Shown: positions 1-8,561, numbered from the stretch's first letter. The stretch: 34,295 nucleotides of DNA from Ornithinibacter sp. (GCA_029266735.1 JAQSWG010000016.1:1-34295); one strand, 5' to 3'. Made by a program: numbers and translations. The notes: a model not told the origin generated them from the sequence alone.

Positions 1-486
<486 letters not shown>

Positions 487-861
487 TCAGCTGAAGCTGT
501 CGCCGCAGGCGCAGGAGCTGCCGGCGTTGGGGTTGTCGATGGTGAAGCCCTGCTTCTCGATGGTGTCGGCGAAGTCGATCGTCGCGCCCTCGAGGTAGGG
601 GGCACTCATCCGGTCCACGACGACCTCGACCCCTCCGAAGTCGCGGACGAGGTCACCGTCGAGCGTGCGCTCGTCGAAGTAGAGCTGGTAGATGAGCCCG
701 GAGCAGCCGCCGGGCTGGACGCCGACACGCAGACGCAGGTCGTCGCGCCCCTCCTGCGAGAGCAGGGACTGGACCTTGCCCGCCGCGACGTCCGTGAGGA
801 CGACACCGTGCGCGGCGGCCTCGTCGGTCCCGGCCTGGGTGGTCTGGAGCTGGTCGCTCAT
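487..861 (-). CDS. erpA: A-type iron-sulfur cluster carrier, HesB/IscA/ErpA family
   Basis: A 124-residue protein of the A-type carrier family, which accepts Fe-S clusters and hands them to apo-enzymes in the cytosol. The three cluster-binding cysteines are present in the family pattern: C53 in PGGCSG, and C117 and C119 in the C-terminal SCACGDSF. The N-terminal extension of about 18 residues is normal for actinobacterial members (Rv2204c type). The ATG at 861 is preceded by an AGGAG-type ribosome site (ACGAGGAG about 8 nt upstream), which decides the start over longer in-frame alternatives. Lipoyl synthase (22284) and quinolinate synthase (2256) in the same window are both [4Fe-4S] enzymes and plausible clients, but that link is inference. 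The erpA symbol is by family, not by orthology test. Confidence 0.9.
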   Translation of the reverse strand: MSDQLQTTQAGTDEAAAHGVVLTDVAAGKVQSLLSQEGRDDLRLRVGVQPGGCSGLIYQLYFDERTLDGDLVRDFGGVEVVVDRMSAPYLEGATIDFADTIEKQGFTIDNPNAGSSCACGDSFS

Positions 862-953
862 GGGGTGCACTCCTCGTGCTGGCAGTGGCCTGACATGGGC
901 CCGGTCGACGGGGACAACCCCCGAGGGGCTGCCGGTGTTCCCCGGGCACGTCA

Positions 954-959
954 AGGATA
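954..959 (-). promoter_or_regulatory. possible -10 (TATCCT) of the Fe-S carrier gene
   Basis: TATCCT on the minus strand about 93 nt before the ATG at 861 would give a leader of roughly 85 nt. The leader contains a GC-rich hairpin-like stretch around 905-925. No clear -35 element was found, so this is tentative. Confidence 0.3.
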
Positions 960-1026
960 CGTCGCCGGGCCGTCAGCACCGGCACCGAGCCGCCACACGG
1001 GGGCGACGCGTCCTCCCCGGGCGGCC

Positions 1027-2193
1027 TCAGCGGCCCGGCGACCACGTCCGGGCGACGCGCGCGGTGCGTGCGGCGAGGGTGGCCACCGGGTCCGCGACCA
1101 TCGCCTCGACATCGCGCGGCGTGTCGGCGACGGCATACGTGCCGGCCAGTCCGAGGCTCATCGTCTCCCGGCGACCCACGAGGCACTCTCCGGCGACCAG
1201 CACCGTGGGTCGGCCGGTCTCGAGGGTGGCGGCGGCCACACCGGAGACGACCGAACCCCGCAGGGTGCTCCAGTCGACCTTGCCGGCGCCGGTGACGACG
1301 AGGTCGCTGCGGGCGACGGCCACCCGGAAGCCGCAGTCACGCAGGACCTGGTCCACGCCGCCGACACGCCGCGCACCGAGGACCAGCAGGGCGTAGCCGA
1401 GCCCCCCGGCGGCCCCTGCCCCGACCTCCCGCTCCATCCGGCGTGGTCGGCCGGTGAGGAGGTCCACAGGGATGCTCGGCAGGGCGCGGACGACGAGGTC
1501 GGTGAAGTGGCCGAGGGCCGCCTCGAGCGCCTGCGCCTGCTCCGGGGAGGCGCCCTTGCGGGGCGCCTCGACGGCGCTGGTCCCCTGGAGCCCGAGCAGT
1601 GGTGTCTCGTCGTCCGTGGCGAGCACGATCTCCACGTCCGCGAAGCGGTCGAGGACGGCCGGCAGGGCGAGCAGGGCGTCGTCGGGTGCGTCCGCCAGGG
1701 CCAGGCCTCCGCGGGCGAGCGCGGAGTCCGGCCCGGCCCCGAGGGCAGCCAGCAGGCCGGCGCCACCGTCGTTCGTGCTCCCCCCACCGACCCCGACGAC
1801 CACTCGCCGCGCTCCTTCCGCGACGGCGGTCTCGAGGAGCTCCCCCACACCCCACGTGCTCGTGAGACCGGGGTCGCGCTCGTCCGCGGCGAGGAGGTGC
1901 AGGCCGGTGGCCTGGCACGCCTCCACGTATGCCGTCCGCCTGCCTCCGTCGTCCACGACGAGCACCGCGGCGGGCACCTCGCGCCCCAGGGGGTCGCTGA
2001 CGGTGGTCGCGACGGTGGTGCCGCCGAGGGCCCGCGCGAGGACGTCGAGGAACCCGGGACCCCCGTCGGAGAGGGGCAGCAGCTCGAGCTCGTCGTGCGG
2101 CGCGGCGTCCAACCAGCCCTGCGCCATCGCCGTCGCCGCCTGCACCGGACCGAGCGTGGACCCGAAGGAGTCGGGGGCGATGAGCACGCGCAC
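1027..2193 (-). CDS. glycerate kinase (GlxK/GarK family)
   Basis: A 388-residue protein of the glycerate 2-kinase family, which phosphorylates D-glycerate with ATP in the cytosol. Family landmarks are visible: the N-terminal RVLIAPDSFGSTL, LSDGGPGF near residue 45, the glycine-rich VVGVGGGSTNDGG around residue 130, and a C-terminal VVTGAGKVDWSTL segment followed by VLVAGECL. The order HesB gene then glycerate kinase then DUF3043 follows Rv2204c-Rv2205c-Rv2206. Start is GTG 2193, 6 nt after a TACCCT hexamer, giving MRVLIAPDS; a GTG two codons downstream is the only close rival. It faces away from nadA with 62 bp between the start codons, so the two promoters are back to back. Confidence 0.9.
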   Translation of the reverse strand: MRVLIAPDSFGSTLGPVQAATAMAQGWLDAAPHDELELLPLSDGGPGFLDVLARALGGTTVATTVSDPLGREVPAAVLVVDDGGRRTAYVEACQATGLHLLAADERDPGLTSTWGVGELLETAVAEGARRVVVGVGGGSTNDGGAGLLAALGAGPDSALARGGLALADAPDDALLALPAVLDRFADVEIVLATDDETPLLGLQGTSAVEAPRKGASPEQAQALEAALGHFTDLVVRALPSIPVDLLTGRPRRMEREVGAGAAGGLGYALLVLGARRVGGVDQVLRDCGFRVAVARSDLVVTGAGKVDWSTLRGSVVSGVAAATLETGRPTVLVAGECLVGRRETMSLGLAGTYAVADTPRDVEAMVADPVATLAARTARVARTWSPGR

Positions 2194-2199
2194 CCGGTG

Positions 2200-2205
2200 A
2201 GGGTA
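2200..2205 (-). promoter_or_regulatory. -10 hexamer TACCCT, leaderless start of glycerate kinase
   Basis: TACCCT on the minus strand is separated by 6 nt from the GTG at 2193. No ribosome site is present between them. Confidence 0.5.
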
Positions 2206-2243
2206 TCGGTGCCCGGGCGTCCGGGTGGACGGAGCCGACGGCA

Positions 2244-2249
2244 TACGAT
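2244..2249 (+). promoter_or_regulatory. -10 hexamer TACGAT, leaderless start of nadA
   Basis: TACGAT is followed by 6 nt and then the GTG at 2256. The hexamer overlaps one of the recurrent GGCATA motifs (2240-2245). Confidence 0.5.
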
Positions 2250-2255
2250 CAAGGG

Positions 2256-3449
2256 GTGACGACGACCGCCGGCTCGGCTCCCGCGCCGCTCCCCCTCCTC
2301 GTGCTGGGGCACGGGCGCGACCTCGCCACCGAGCGGGGTGTCGAGTGTCCCGGGGACCTGCCGGCCCCGTCGGACCCCGATCTCGTCGCGCGGGCCCGGA
2401 CGGCACGCGCCGCCCTCGGCGACCGCGCCTTCGTCCTCGGCCACCACTACCAGCGCGACGAGGTCATCGAGTTCGCCGACGTCACGGGTGACTCGTTCAA
2501 GCTCGCGAAGGAGGCGGCGGCGCGGCCGAACGCCGAGTACGTCGTCTTCTGCGGCGTCCACTTCATGGCCGAGTCCGCCGACATCCTCACCGCCGACAGC
2601 CAGACCGTCGTCCTGCCCGACCTGGCCGCGGGGTGCTCGATGGCCGACATGGCCGCGATCGACCAGGTGGAGGAGTGCTGGGACGAGCTGGCCGAGGCGG
2701 GCGTCGCAGACCTCACGGTGCCGGTGACCTACATGAACTCCTCCGCCGCCATCAAGGCGTTCACGGGTCGCAACGGTGGGACGGTCTGCACCTCCTCCAA
2801 CGCCCGGACGGCACTGACGTGGGCGCTGGGCCGGGCGGGCTCGGGCGGCAAGGTGCTCTTCCTGCCCGACCAGCACCTCGGCCGGAACACCTACGTCCGC
2901 GACCTCGGTGGTCCTCTCGAGGACTGTGTCGTCTGGGACCCGCACCGCCCCATGGGAGGTCTGACCGCTGAGCAGCTGCGCGCCGCGACGATGATCCTGT
3001 GGCGCGGCCACTGCTCCGTGCACGGACGCTTCTCGGTGGAGGCGGTGCAGGCAGCCCGCCGGGACATCCCCGACGTTCGGATCATCGTGCACCCGGAGTG
3101 CCGGCACGAGGTCGTCGAGCTGGCCGACGAGGTGGGCTCCACGGAGAGGATCATCCGCACGATCGCCGCCGCGCCGCCCGGGACGGCGTGGGCCGTGGGG
3201 ACCGAGCTCAACCTCGTTCGCCGGCTCGCGGCCCAGTTCCCCGAGCAGCGGATCGCCTTCCTCGAGAAGAACGTCTGCTACTGCTCGACGATGAACCGCA
3301 TCGACCTGCCCCACCTCGTCTGGGCGCTGGAGTCGCTCGTGGACGGTCGGGTCGTCAACGCGATCCGGGTCGAGGAGCAGGTGGCCCACTGGGCCCGCGT
3401 AGCCCTCGACCAGATGCTCGCCCTGCCGGGCGAGACCAGCCGCGACTGA
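2256..3449 (+). CDS. nadA: quinolinate synthase NadA
   Basis: A 397-residue quinolinate synthase, which condenses iminoaspartate with dihydroxyacetone phosphate to quinolinate in de novo NAD synthesis. Family motifs appear in order: GHHYQRDEV (about 62-70), DSFKLAKEA, VFCGVHFMAESA with C99 as the first cluster ligand, PDLAAGCSMADM, the FLPDQHLGRNT segment, HPEC, and the C-terminal KNVCYCSTMNRI. Cysteine ligands for a [4Fe-4S] cluster are therefore retained. Start GTG 2256 is supported by the hexamer 6 nt upstream; the roughly 40 residues before the first conserved motif are poorly conserved. nadB and nadC do not follow, so it is not in the usual nadABC operon here; the gene is followed by the palindromic repeat at 3481. 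Confidence 0.95.
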   Translation: MTTTAGSAPAPLPLLVLGHGRDLATERGVECPGDLPAPSDPDLVARARTARAALGDRAFVLGHHYQRDEVIEFADVTGDSFKLAKEAAARPNAEYVVFCGVHFMAESADILTADSQTVVLPDLAAGCSMADMAAIDQVEECWDELAEAGVADLTVPVTYMNSSAAIKAFTGRNGGTVCTSSNARTALTWALGRAGSGGKVLFLPDQHLGRNTYVRDLGGPLEDCVVWDPHRPMGGLTAEQLRAATMILWRGHCSVHGRFSVEAVQAARRDIPDVRIIVHPECRHEVVELADEVGSTERIIRTIAAAPPGTAWAVGTELNLVRRLAAQFPEQRIAFLEKNVCYCSTMNRIDLPHLVWALESLVDGRVVNAIRVEEQVAHWARVALDQMLALPGETSRD

Positions 3450-3480
3450 CCGCCCCGCCGGGCCGACCCCGCTCCCCGCC

Positions 3481-3569
3481 CCCCGCCTCCCCGACTTCGT
3501 CTGCGGGGATGCCGCGACACGCCGTGTTCTGCGCGTCCGGCCGGCAATCTGGCAGACGAAGTCGGGGAG
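3481..3569. repeat. palindromic intergenic repeat, copy A
   Basis: An 89-bp element 31 bp after the nadA stop. Its ends form a perfect 18-bp inverted repeat (3487-3504 with 3552-3569; core CCCCGACTTCGTCTGC). The sequence matches copy B at 10147-10235 over its whole length without gaps, including the middle CGCGACACGCCGT and CGTCCGGCCG blocks. The two copies differ in the stem at two places and in both cases the partner base changes too, so the stem is conserved as a structure. It could act as a terminator, or be a REP- or MITE-like mobile palindrome. Confidence 0.85.
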
Positions 3570-3573
3570 CCCG

Positions 3574-4026
3574 TCAGTTGAGGCGGATCCAGGTGTCGCG
3601 TGCCGCACCGATTCGGCCACCGCTGGAGTCCGCCAGCTCCGCCGCCAAGGTGGCGCCCGTGGTCATCAGGCGCGAGTACGTCGTGTCGCACGGCGTTCCC
3701 TCCGACGGCCGGAGCTCGATGGCGCCGTCCGGTCGGACGGTGACGGTCCCCGCTGGTCGGGGGCGACCGTTCCGTCACCGTCGTCGTCGAGGATGTACTC
3801 CGTCGCGCAGGCTGTCCCAGTTCCGGTACAGCGACAGGTACGCCTCATGCACCGCGCCCTCTGCGGACTCCCGGTCGCCGAGAAGGCAGTAGGCCAGGCG
3901 CACGAGCCCTTCCCATGCTTCCGGAACAGCACGCCGAAAGCCTCCTCGCGTTCCATCCCGGGTGGTGCAAGGCCCGCAGCCAGCGGAACCTCCCGTATGA
4001 CCACCTCCGACTGAGGACGTCCCATG
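3574..4026 (-). pseudogene. decayed ECF sigma-factor locus fused to the tail of another protein
   Basis: No intact frame spans this stretch, but pieces of protein can be read. From ATG 4026 the frame gives MEREEAFGVLFRKH; after a one-base shift near 3925 it continues WEGLVRLAYCLLGD, RESAEGAVHEAYLSLY and RNWDSLRD, which is a recognisable sigma-70 region 2 of ECF type (the RLAYLLLGDR...AEE.VQEAF.RLY pattern). Region 4, needed for -35 recognition, is absent. A further frame then gives a coherent C-terminal stretch, TVTVRPDGAIELRP and later AARDTWIRLN, ending at a stop at 3574-3576, with no relation to sigma factors. The simplest reading is a deletion that joined the start of an ECF sigma gene to the end of a neighbouring gene, followed by frameshifts. 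Confidence 0.6.
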
Positions 4027-4089
4027 CACCCAGGTCCCGCACCGGCGCCCGAGGTTGACACCCCCAGGTCGCGACTTTCGCCGCGAGCT

Positions 4090-5130
4090 TCAGACGCGGA
4101 CGAGCCCGTCCTCCCCGAGGTGGGGGTTGTGCGCCGTCGGCACCCGCTCGCAATCCGGCGGCGGACCGGGCGGGGTGCCGTCGCCGAACGGCCGGCCGCC
4201 GAGCTGCTCGCGCCCGTGAGGCTCCCCCCATCCGGACAGGTCGGGACCCTTCGGCACGACCCCGGTCGGGTTGATGTCGCGGTGCACCTCGTAGTAGTGG
4301 CTCTTGATGTGCACGAAGTCGGTGGTGTCGCCGAAGCCCGGTGTCTGGAACAGGTCGCGGGCGTAGGCCCAGAGCACCGGCATCTCGGTGAGCTTGGTCC
4401 GGTTGCACTTGAAGTGCCCGTGGTAGACGGCGTCGAAGCGCGCCAGCGTCGTGAACAGCCGCACGTCCGCCTCGGTGATCGTGTCGCCCACGAGGTAGCG
4501 CTGCGTCGCGAGCCGCTCCTCCAGCCAGTCCAGCGCGGTGAAGAGCCGGTCGTAGGCGCGGTCGTAGGCCCGCTGGGTCCCTGCGAAGCCGCAGCGGTAG
4601 ACGCCGTTGTTCACCTCGGTGTACACCCGCTTGTTGACGGTGTCGATCTCCTCGCGCAGGGCTTCCGGGTACAGGTCGGGTGCGCCGTCCCTGTGGTGCT
4701 CGCCCCACTGGGTCGACAGGTCGAGGGTGATGACCGGGAAGTTGTTGGTGACGACCTTCCCGCTCGAGACCTCGACGACGGCCGGCACGGTGATCCCCCT
4801 CGGGTACCCGGGGAACCGCGCCTCGTAGGCGTCCTTGAGCCGCGGGATGCCGAGCACCGGATCCAACCCGTCAGGGTCGAGGTCGAAGGTCCAGCTGTCG
4901 GCGTCGTGGGTCGGCCCGCAGATCCCCATCGACATGACATCCTCCAGGCCGAGGAGCCTGCGGACGATGATCGCCCGGTTCGCCCACGGGCACGCCCGCG
5001 CGACGACGAGGCGGTAGCGGCCCGGCTCCACCGGCCACTCGTTCTCACCAGACCCGGTGCTGGTGATCCGGTCGTCGATGTAGGTCGTGTCGCGCGTGAA
5101 CGACTCCTCGACGTACGTTCCCTGGCTCAT
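4090..5130 (-). CDS. glutathionyl-hydroquinone reductase-type protein (Xi-class GST family)
   Basis: A 346-residue thioredoxin-fold protein of the glutathionyl-hydroquinone reductase (YqjG/PcpF, ECM4) family. The N-terminal domain carries the ARACPWANR motif with the catalytic Cys at position 47 (CPWA is the family signature), followed by GPTHDADSWTFD and the VPAVVEVSSGKVVTNNFP substrate-side segment. The helical C-terminal domain contains the conserved YLVGDTITEADVRLFTTL and FDAVYHGHFKCN blocks. The family reduces thiol adducts of quinones; actinobacteria generally use mycothiol rather than glutathione, so the partner thiol here is inferred. The ATG at 5130 follows GGAGAGGAG by about 5 nt. 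It lies 37 bp downstream of the M20 dipeptidase on the same strand and may be co-transcribed. Confidence 0.9.
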   Translation of the reverse strand: MSQGTYVEESFTRDTTYIDDRITSTGSGENEWPVEPGRYRLVVARACPWANRAIIVRRLLGLEDVMSMGICGPTHDADSWTFDLDPDGLDPVLGIPRLKDAYEARFPGYPRGITVPAVVEVSSGKVVTNNFPVITLDLSTQWGEHHRDGAPDLYPEALREEIDTVNKRVYTEVNNGVYRCGFAGTQRAYDRAYDRLFTALDWLEERLATQRYLVGDTITEADVRLFTTLARFDAVYHGHFKCNRTKLTEMPVLWAYARDLFQTPGFGDTTDFVHIKSHYYEVHRDINPTGVVPKGPDLSGWGEPHGREQLGGRPFGDGTPPGPPPDCERVPTAHNPHLGEDGLVRV

Positions 5131-5167
5131 CCCATCTCCTCTCCAGGTTCGGCGCGTCGCCACCCGG

Positions 5168-6556
5168 TCACGGGGCGCTCCTGCTAGGCCGCGGTTCGTG
5201 GGGAATGGCTCCCAGGCGGGCGAGGAGCACGGCCTCGGCGAGGCAGACCCTTTCGAACTCCCCCAGGTGCAGGGACTCGTTGGCGCCGTGCGCCCTGGCG
5301 TCGGGGTCCTCGACGCCGGTGACGAGGATCGCGGCGTCGGGGAAGCGCTGGGCGAACGCGGCAACGAACGGGATGGACCCACCCACACCGATGTCGACCG
5401 GCTCCACACCCCACGCGTCATGGAACGCCGCGCGCGCCTGGTCGTAGATCGGCCCGCTGGCGTCGGCGGCGAACCCGAGCCCGTGCTCGTCGAGCGTCAC
5501 GTCGACGCGGGCGCCCCACGGCGCGGTGGCGAGGAGGTGGTCGCGCAGCGCCTCGAACGCCGCGCGGTCGTCCTGGTCCGGCGCGATGCGCATCGAGAGC
5601 TTGGCCGAGGCGCTCGGCACCAGGGTGTTCGACGCGTGGGCCACGGAGGGGGCGTCGATGCCGATCGTCGTCATCGACGGCCTCGTCCAGATCCGCGACA
5701 GCAGGGGCCCGGTGCCGATCGTCGAGACCCCGTCGAGCAGGCCGGACTCCTGCCGCAGCCGCTCCTCGGAGTAGTCGAGGTCGGCCGCCTCTCCCGACGA
5801 GAGCCCCGGCACGGTCATGTCTCCGGCATCGTCGTGCAGCCCCGCGAGCAGCCGCACCAGGGCCGTGAGGGCGTCGGGCACCGCGCCGCCGAACATGCCG
5901 GAGTGCACGCCGTGGTCGAGGGTCGTCACGGTGACGACGGCCCGCACCGTGCCGCGCAGGGTCGTGGTGAGGGCCGGTTCTCCGATCGCCCAGTTGGTGG
6001 AGTCGGCGAGCACGATCGCGTCGGCCCGCAGCCGGTCGCCGTGCCGCTCGAGGATCGTCGGCAGCGAGCCCGAGCCGATCTCCTCCTCCCCCTCGACGAA
6101 GACGACGACTCCGACCGGCAGGTCGCCCCCGTGCGCGCGGAGGGCGGCCACGTGCGCCATGACCCCGGCCTTGTCGTCGGCCGCGCCACGGCCGTAGAGG
6201 CGGCCCTCGCGCTCGGTGGGCTCGAACGGTGGGCTGTCCCACAGCTCCGCCTCCCCCGGCGGCTGGACATCGTGGTGCGCGTACAGCATCACCGTCGGCG
6301 ACCCGGGCGGACCGTCGGCGTGACCGAGAACGGCGGGGCGACCACCCTCGCGGACGATCTCGACGTCGAGGCCTTCCGCACGCAGCAGCGCCGCCGTGGC
6401 CTCGGCGCTCTCCTCCACGTGCGCCTGGTCGAAGGCGTCCAGGCTGACGCTCGGGATCCGGGTGAGGGCCTCGAGGTCGGCGCGAAGGCCCGGCATGAGG
6501 TCGTGGACGCGCGAACGCAGGGTGGCGATCTGGTCCGTGGCGAGGACGTCGGTCAC
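5168..6556 (-). CDS. M20 family dipeptidase / metallopeptidase
   Basis: A 462-residue cytosolic zinc peptidase of family M20 (PepV/CPG2/carnosinase-like). Metal-ligand and catalytic motifs are in place: MLYAHHDVQPPG (metal-binding His and catalytic Asp, about residues 91-102), LYGRGAADDKAG (bridging Asp region, about 120-131), VVFVEGEEEIGSGS (catalytic Glu pair, about 149-160), an ADSTNW segment, and a C-terminal AHGANESLHL supplying the last His. The middle holds the dimerisation (lid) domain with LDHGVHSGMFGG. It is annotated in relatives as dipeptidase; exact substrates cannot be told from sequence. Start GTG 6556 is 7 nt after TAGGGT, and no ribosome site is present. It is divergent from the DUF3043 gene, 81 bp apart. 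Confidence 0.9.
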   Translation of the reverse strand: MTDVLATDQIATLRSRVHDLMPGLRADLEALTRIPSVSLDAFDQAHVEESAEATAALLRAEGLDVEIVREGGRPAVLGHADGPPGSPTVMLYAHHDVQPPGEAELWDSPPFEPTEREGRLYGRGAADDKAGVMAHVAALRAHGGDLPVGVVVFVEGEEEIGSGSLPTILERHGDRLRADAIVLADSTNWAIGEPALTTTLRGTVRAVVTVTTLDHGVHSGMFGGAVPDALTALVRLLAGLHDDAGDMTVPGLSSGEAADLDYSEERLRQESGLLDGVSTIGTGPLLSRIWTRPSMTTIGIDAPSVAHASNTLVPSASAKLSMRIAPDQDDRAAFEALRDHLLATAPWGARVDVTLDEHGLGFAADASGPIYDQARAAFHDAWGVEPVDIGVGGSIPFVAAFAQRFPDAAILVTGVEDPDARAHGANESLHLGEFERVCLAEAVLLARLGAIPHEPRPSRSAP

Positions 6557-6563
6557 GGATCCG

Positions 6564-6569
6564 ACCCTA
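6564..6569 (-). promoter_or_regulatory. -10 hexamer TAGGGT, leaderless start of the M20 peptidase
   Basis: TAGGGT on the minus strand is separated by 7 nt from GTG 6556. Confidence 0.5.
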
Positions 6570-6624
6570 CCCACGGGTGGCGGCGCCGACCGCGGCCGTC
6601 TGCACGGCATTCATCCGCTGCACC

Positions 6625-6630
6625 TAGAGT
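6625..6630 (+). promoter_or_regulatory. -10 hexamer TAGAGT, leaderless start of the DUF3043 gene
   Basis: TAGAGT is followed by 7 nt and then GTG 6638. The M20 promoter lies about 55 bp away on the other strand. Confidence 0.5.
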
Positions 6631-6637
6631 GGGGGAC

Positions 6638-7219
6638 GTGTTCGGACGCAGCAAGACCACCAACGCGCAGCTCACCGACGAGGCGCACCGGCAGCGGGAG
6701 GGTGCCAAGAACCGCCCCACGCCCAAGCGGCGGGACCAGGAGGCGGCTCGCCGGCAACCGCTCGTCGTCGCGGACCGCAAGAAGGCCAAGCAGGTCGACC
6801 GGGCCACCCGCAACGCGCAGCTGGCGAAGACCCGCCACGCGATGATGACCGGAGACGAGTCCGGCCTCCCACCCCGCGACAAGGGACCCGTCCGCCGCTA
6901 CATGCGCGACCACATCGACGCACGGTGGAACCTCGCCGAGTTCATGCTCCCGGTCATGCTCGTCGTGCTGGCGCTCAGCTTCATCCGCACGAGCACGATC
7001 CTCTTCTTCGTCATGCTGCTCACCTACAGCGTGCTGCTCGTCGCCGTCCTCGACACCTTCTTCATGTGGCGCCGGCTGCGCAAGAAGCTGGCCGCCAAGT
7101 TCGGCGAGGAGGCGGCCCGGGCGAAGGGCAACGGCATGTATGCCGCGATGCGCGCCTTCCAGCTGCGCCGCTCCCGGATGCCGCGGGCGCTCGTGTCCCG
7201 GGGGCAGTACCCCGAGTGA
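6638..7219 (+). CDS. DUF3043 membrane protein
   Basis: A 193-residue protein matching the actinobacterial DUF3043 family (Rv2206 type). The first about 95 residues are very basic and hydrophilic (many K/R, PTPKRRDQEAARRQ and DRATRNAQLAKTRHAMM), then a conserved PPRDKGPVRRYMRDHIDARW block leads into two adjoining transmembrane helices (about 105-150; FMLPVMLVVLALSF and ILFFVMLLTYSVLLVAVLD). The tail is again basic. Function is unknown; the layout suggests a membrane anchor with cytosolic basic arms. Start GTG 6638 is fixed by the hexamer 7 nt upstream. The gene keeps the position it has in M. tuberculosis, near the glycerate kinase. Confidence 0.85.
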   Translation: MFGRSKTTNAQLTDEAHRQREGAKNRPTPKRRDQEAARRQPLVVADRKKAKQVDRATRNAQLAKTRHAMMTGDESGLPPRDKGPVRRYMRDHIDARWNLAEFMLPVMLVVLALSFIRTSTILFFVMLLTYSVLLVAVLDTFFMWRRLRKKLAAKFGEEAARAKGNGMYAAMRAFQLRRSRMPRALVSRGQYPE

Positions 7220-7232
7220 GCAAGAGGACGGG

Positions 7233-7448
7233 TCAGGGAGCCGCCTCGAGGCTCATCGGCCCGTACACCCTCTCGCCGTTCCGGTACAGGGTCACCGCCG
7301 CGACCCCGGACTCGGCGAGGTCGTGCCACACCTCGCCGAACCAGCTCTCGGCGTCCGACTGCGTGGGGAAGGTGGCCTCGCTGAGCCCCTCACCGGCCAT
7401 CGCTGAACCGTCGGGCCCCTCGTAGCTCCAGGTCCATCGCTCGCTCAC
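7233..7448 (-). CDS. 71-residue conserved hypothetical protein, coupled to gcvT
   Basis: A short protein starting [11 protein letters not shown] and ending [12 protein letters not shown], with [15 protein letters not shown] in the middle. Small proteins of this kind (W-rich start, SQADAESWLGE centre, YGPMSL end) are widespread in actinobacteria as uncharacterised conserved proteins. The GTG start at 7448 overlaps the gcvT stop codon as GTGA, so translation is probably coupled to gcvT. It ends 13 bp from the convergent DUF3043 gene. Length, conserved pattern and overlap support a real gene. No function can be assigned. Confidence 0.75.
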   Translation of the reverse strand: MSERWTWSYEGPDGSAMAGEGLSEATFPTQSDAESWFGEVWHDLAESGVAAVTLYRNGERVYGPMSLEAAP

Positions 7449-8548
7449 CGCTCTCGCACCCCCACCTCGACGAAGGGGGGCTTCGAGACCGTGGCCGGGA
7501 CCTCGCGGCCCCGGACGTCAACGACCACCTCGTCGCCCAGGGTCACCGACCGGTCGAGGAGAGCCAGGGCGATTCCCTGCTTGCGCGTCGGCGAGAACGT
7601 GCCGGAGGTCACCTCACCGACGACGGTCCCCGCTGCGTCTTTGACCTCGCAGTGCGAACGGGGGATGCCCCGACCGCTCGCGACGAGGCCGCGCATGAGG
7701 CGGCTCTGCTTGGCGGCACGCTCCGCCGTGAGCGCGTCCTTCCCCCAGAACGCGGGCTTGTCCCACCCCACCGCCCAGGCGGCACCCGCCATGACGGGGG
7801 TGATGTCGAGCGACAGGTCGTTCCCGTGCAGCGGATAGCCCATCTCGGTGCGGAGCGTGTCCCGTGCGCCGAGCCCGCACGGCAGGCCACCGTGCCCGCT
7901 GACGGCGGCCACGAGCTCGTCCCACACCGACCCGGCGACCTCCCAGGGCGGGACGATCTCGTAGCCGCGCTCCCCCGTGTAGCCGGTGCGGCAGACGATG
8001 ACCGGCAGGCCCTCCCACTCGGTCTCGACGAAGCTCATGTAGTCGTGGTCCACGGGCAGCCCCAGACGACGCAGGACGGCATCCGAGCTGGGCCCCTGCA
8101 CGGCGATGACGCCGTAACGGTCATGGAGGTTCTCGACGACGAGCCCTTCGGGCGCGGCGGCGGCGAGCAGCTCGACCACCCGCGCCGTGTTGGCGGCGTT
8201 CGGGATGAGGAACACGTCGTCGTCGGAACGGAGGTACTGGATGAGGTCGTCGACGACCCCGCCGGTCTCGGTGCAGCACATCGTGTACTGCGCGCGCCCG
8301 GGGCCGATGCGGCGCAGGTCGTTGGTGAGGCACCGGTTGACGAAGTCGGCCGCCCCCGGCCCGGACACCCTCGCCTTGCCGAGATGCGAGACGTCGAATA
8401 TGCCGACCCGCTCGCGGACCGCCGTGTGCTCTGCCACGACGCCGCCGCCCGGGTACTCGATCGGCATCGACCAGCCCCCGAAGTCCGCCATCTTCGCGCC
8501 GAGCGCGACGTGTCGGTCGTGGATCGGGGAGTGCAGGAGGTCGGTCAT
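7445..8548 (-). CDS. gcvT: aminomethyltransferase, glycine cleavage T protein
   Basis: A 367-residue T protein of the glycine cleavage system, which transfers the one-carbon unit from the aminomethyl-lipoyl H protein to tetrahydrofolate and releases ammonia. Visible landmarks: [32 protein letters not shown], the [11 protein letters not shown] motif (about residue 190) typical of the folate-binding fold, [19 protein letters not shown] (about 230), and [19 protein letters not shown] near the C-terminus. Full length for the family. The ATG at 8548 is 7 nt after TAACGT and lacks a ribosome site. It is divergent from pepA (55 bp between starts). gcvP and gcvH are not in the window. The gcvT-pepA neighbourhood mirrors Rv2211c-Rv2213. 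Confidence 0.95.
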   Translation of the reverse strand: MTDLLHSPIHDRHVALGAKMADFGGWSMPIEYPGGGVVAEHTAVRERVGIFDVSHLGKARVSGPGAADFVNRCLTNDLRRIGPGRAQYTMCCTETGGVVDDLIQYLRSDDDVFLIPNAANTARVVELLAAAAPEGLVVENLHDRYGVIAVQGPSSDAVLRRLGLPVDHDYMSFVETEWEGLPVIVCRTGYTGERGYEIVPPWEVAGSVWDELVAAVSGHGGLPCGLGARDTLRTEMGYPLHGNDLSLDITPVMAGAAWAVGWDKPAFWGKDALTAERAAKQSRLMRGLVASGRGIPRSHCEVKDAAGTVVGEVTSGTFSPTRKQGIALALLDRSVTLGDEVVVDVRGREVPATVSKPPFVEVGVRER

Positions 8549-8555
8549 GGTCGGC

Positions 8556-8561
8556 ACGTTA
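8556..8561 (-). promoter_or_regulatory. -10 hexamer TAACGT, leaderless start of gcvT
   Basis: TAACGT on the minus strand is separated by 7 nt from ATG 8548. Confidence 0.5.
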
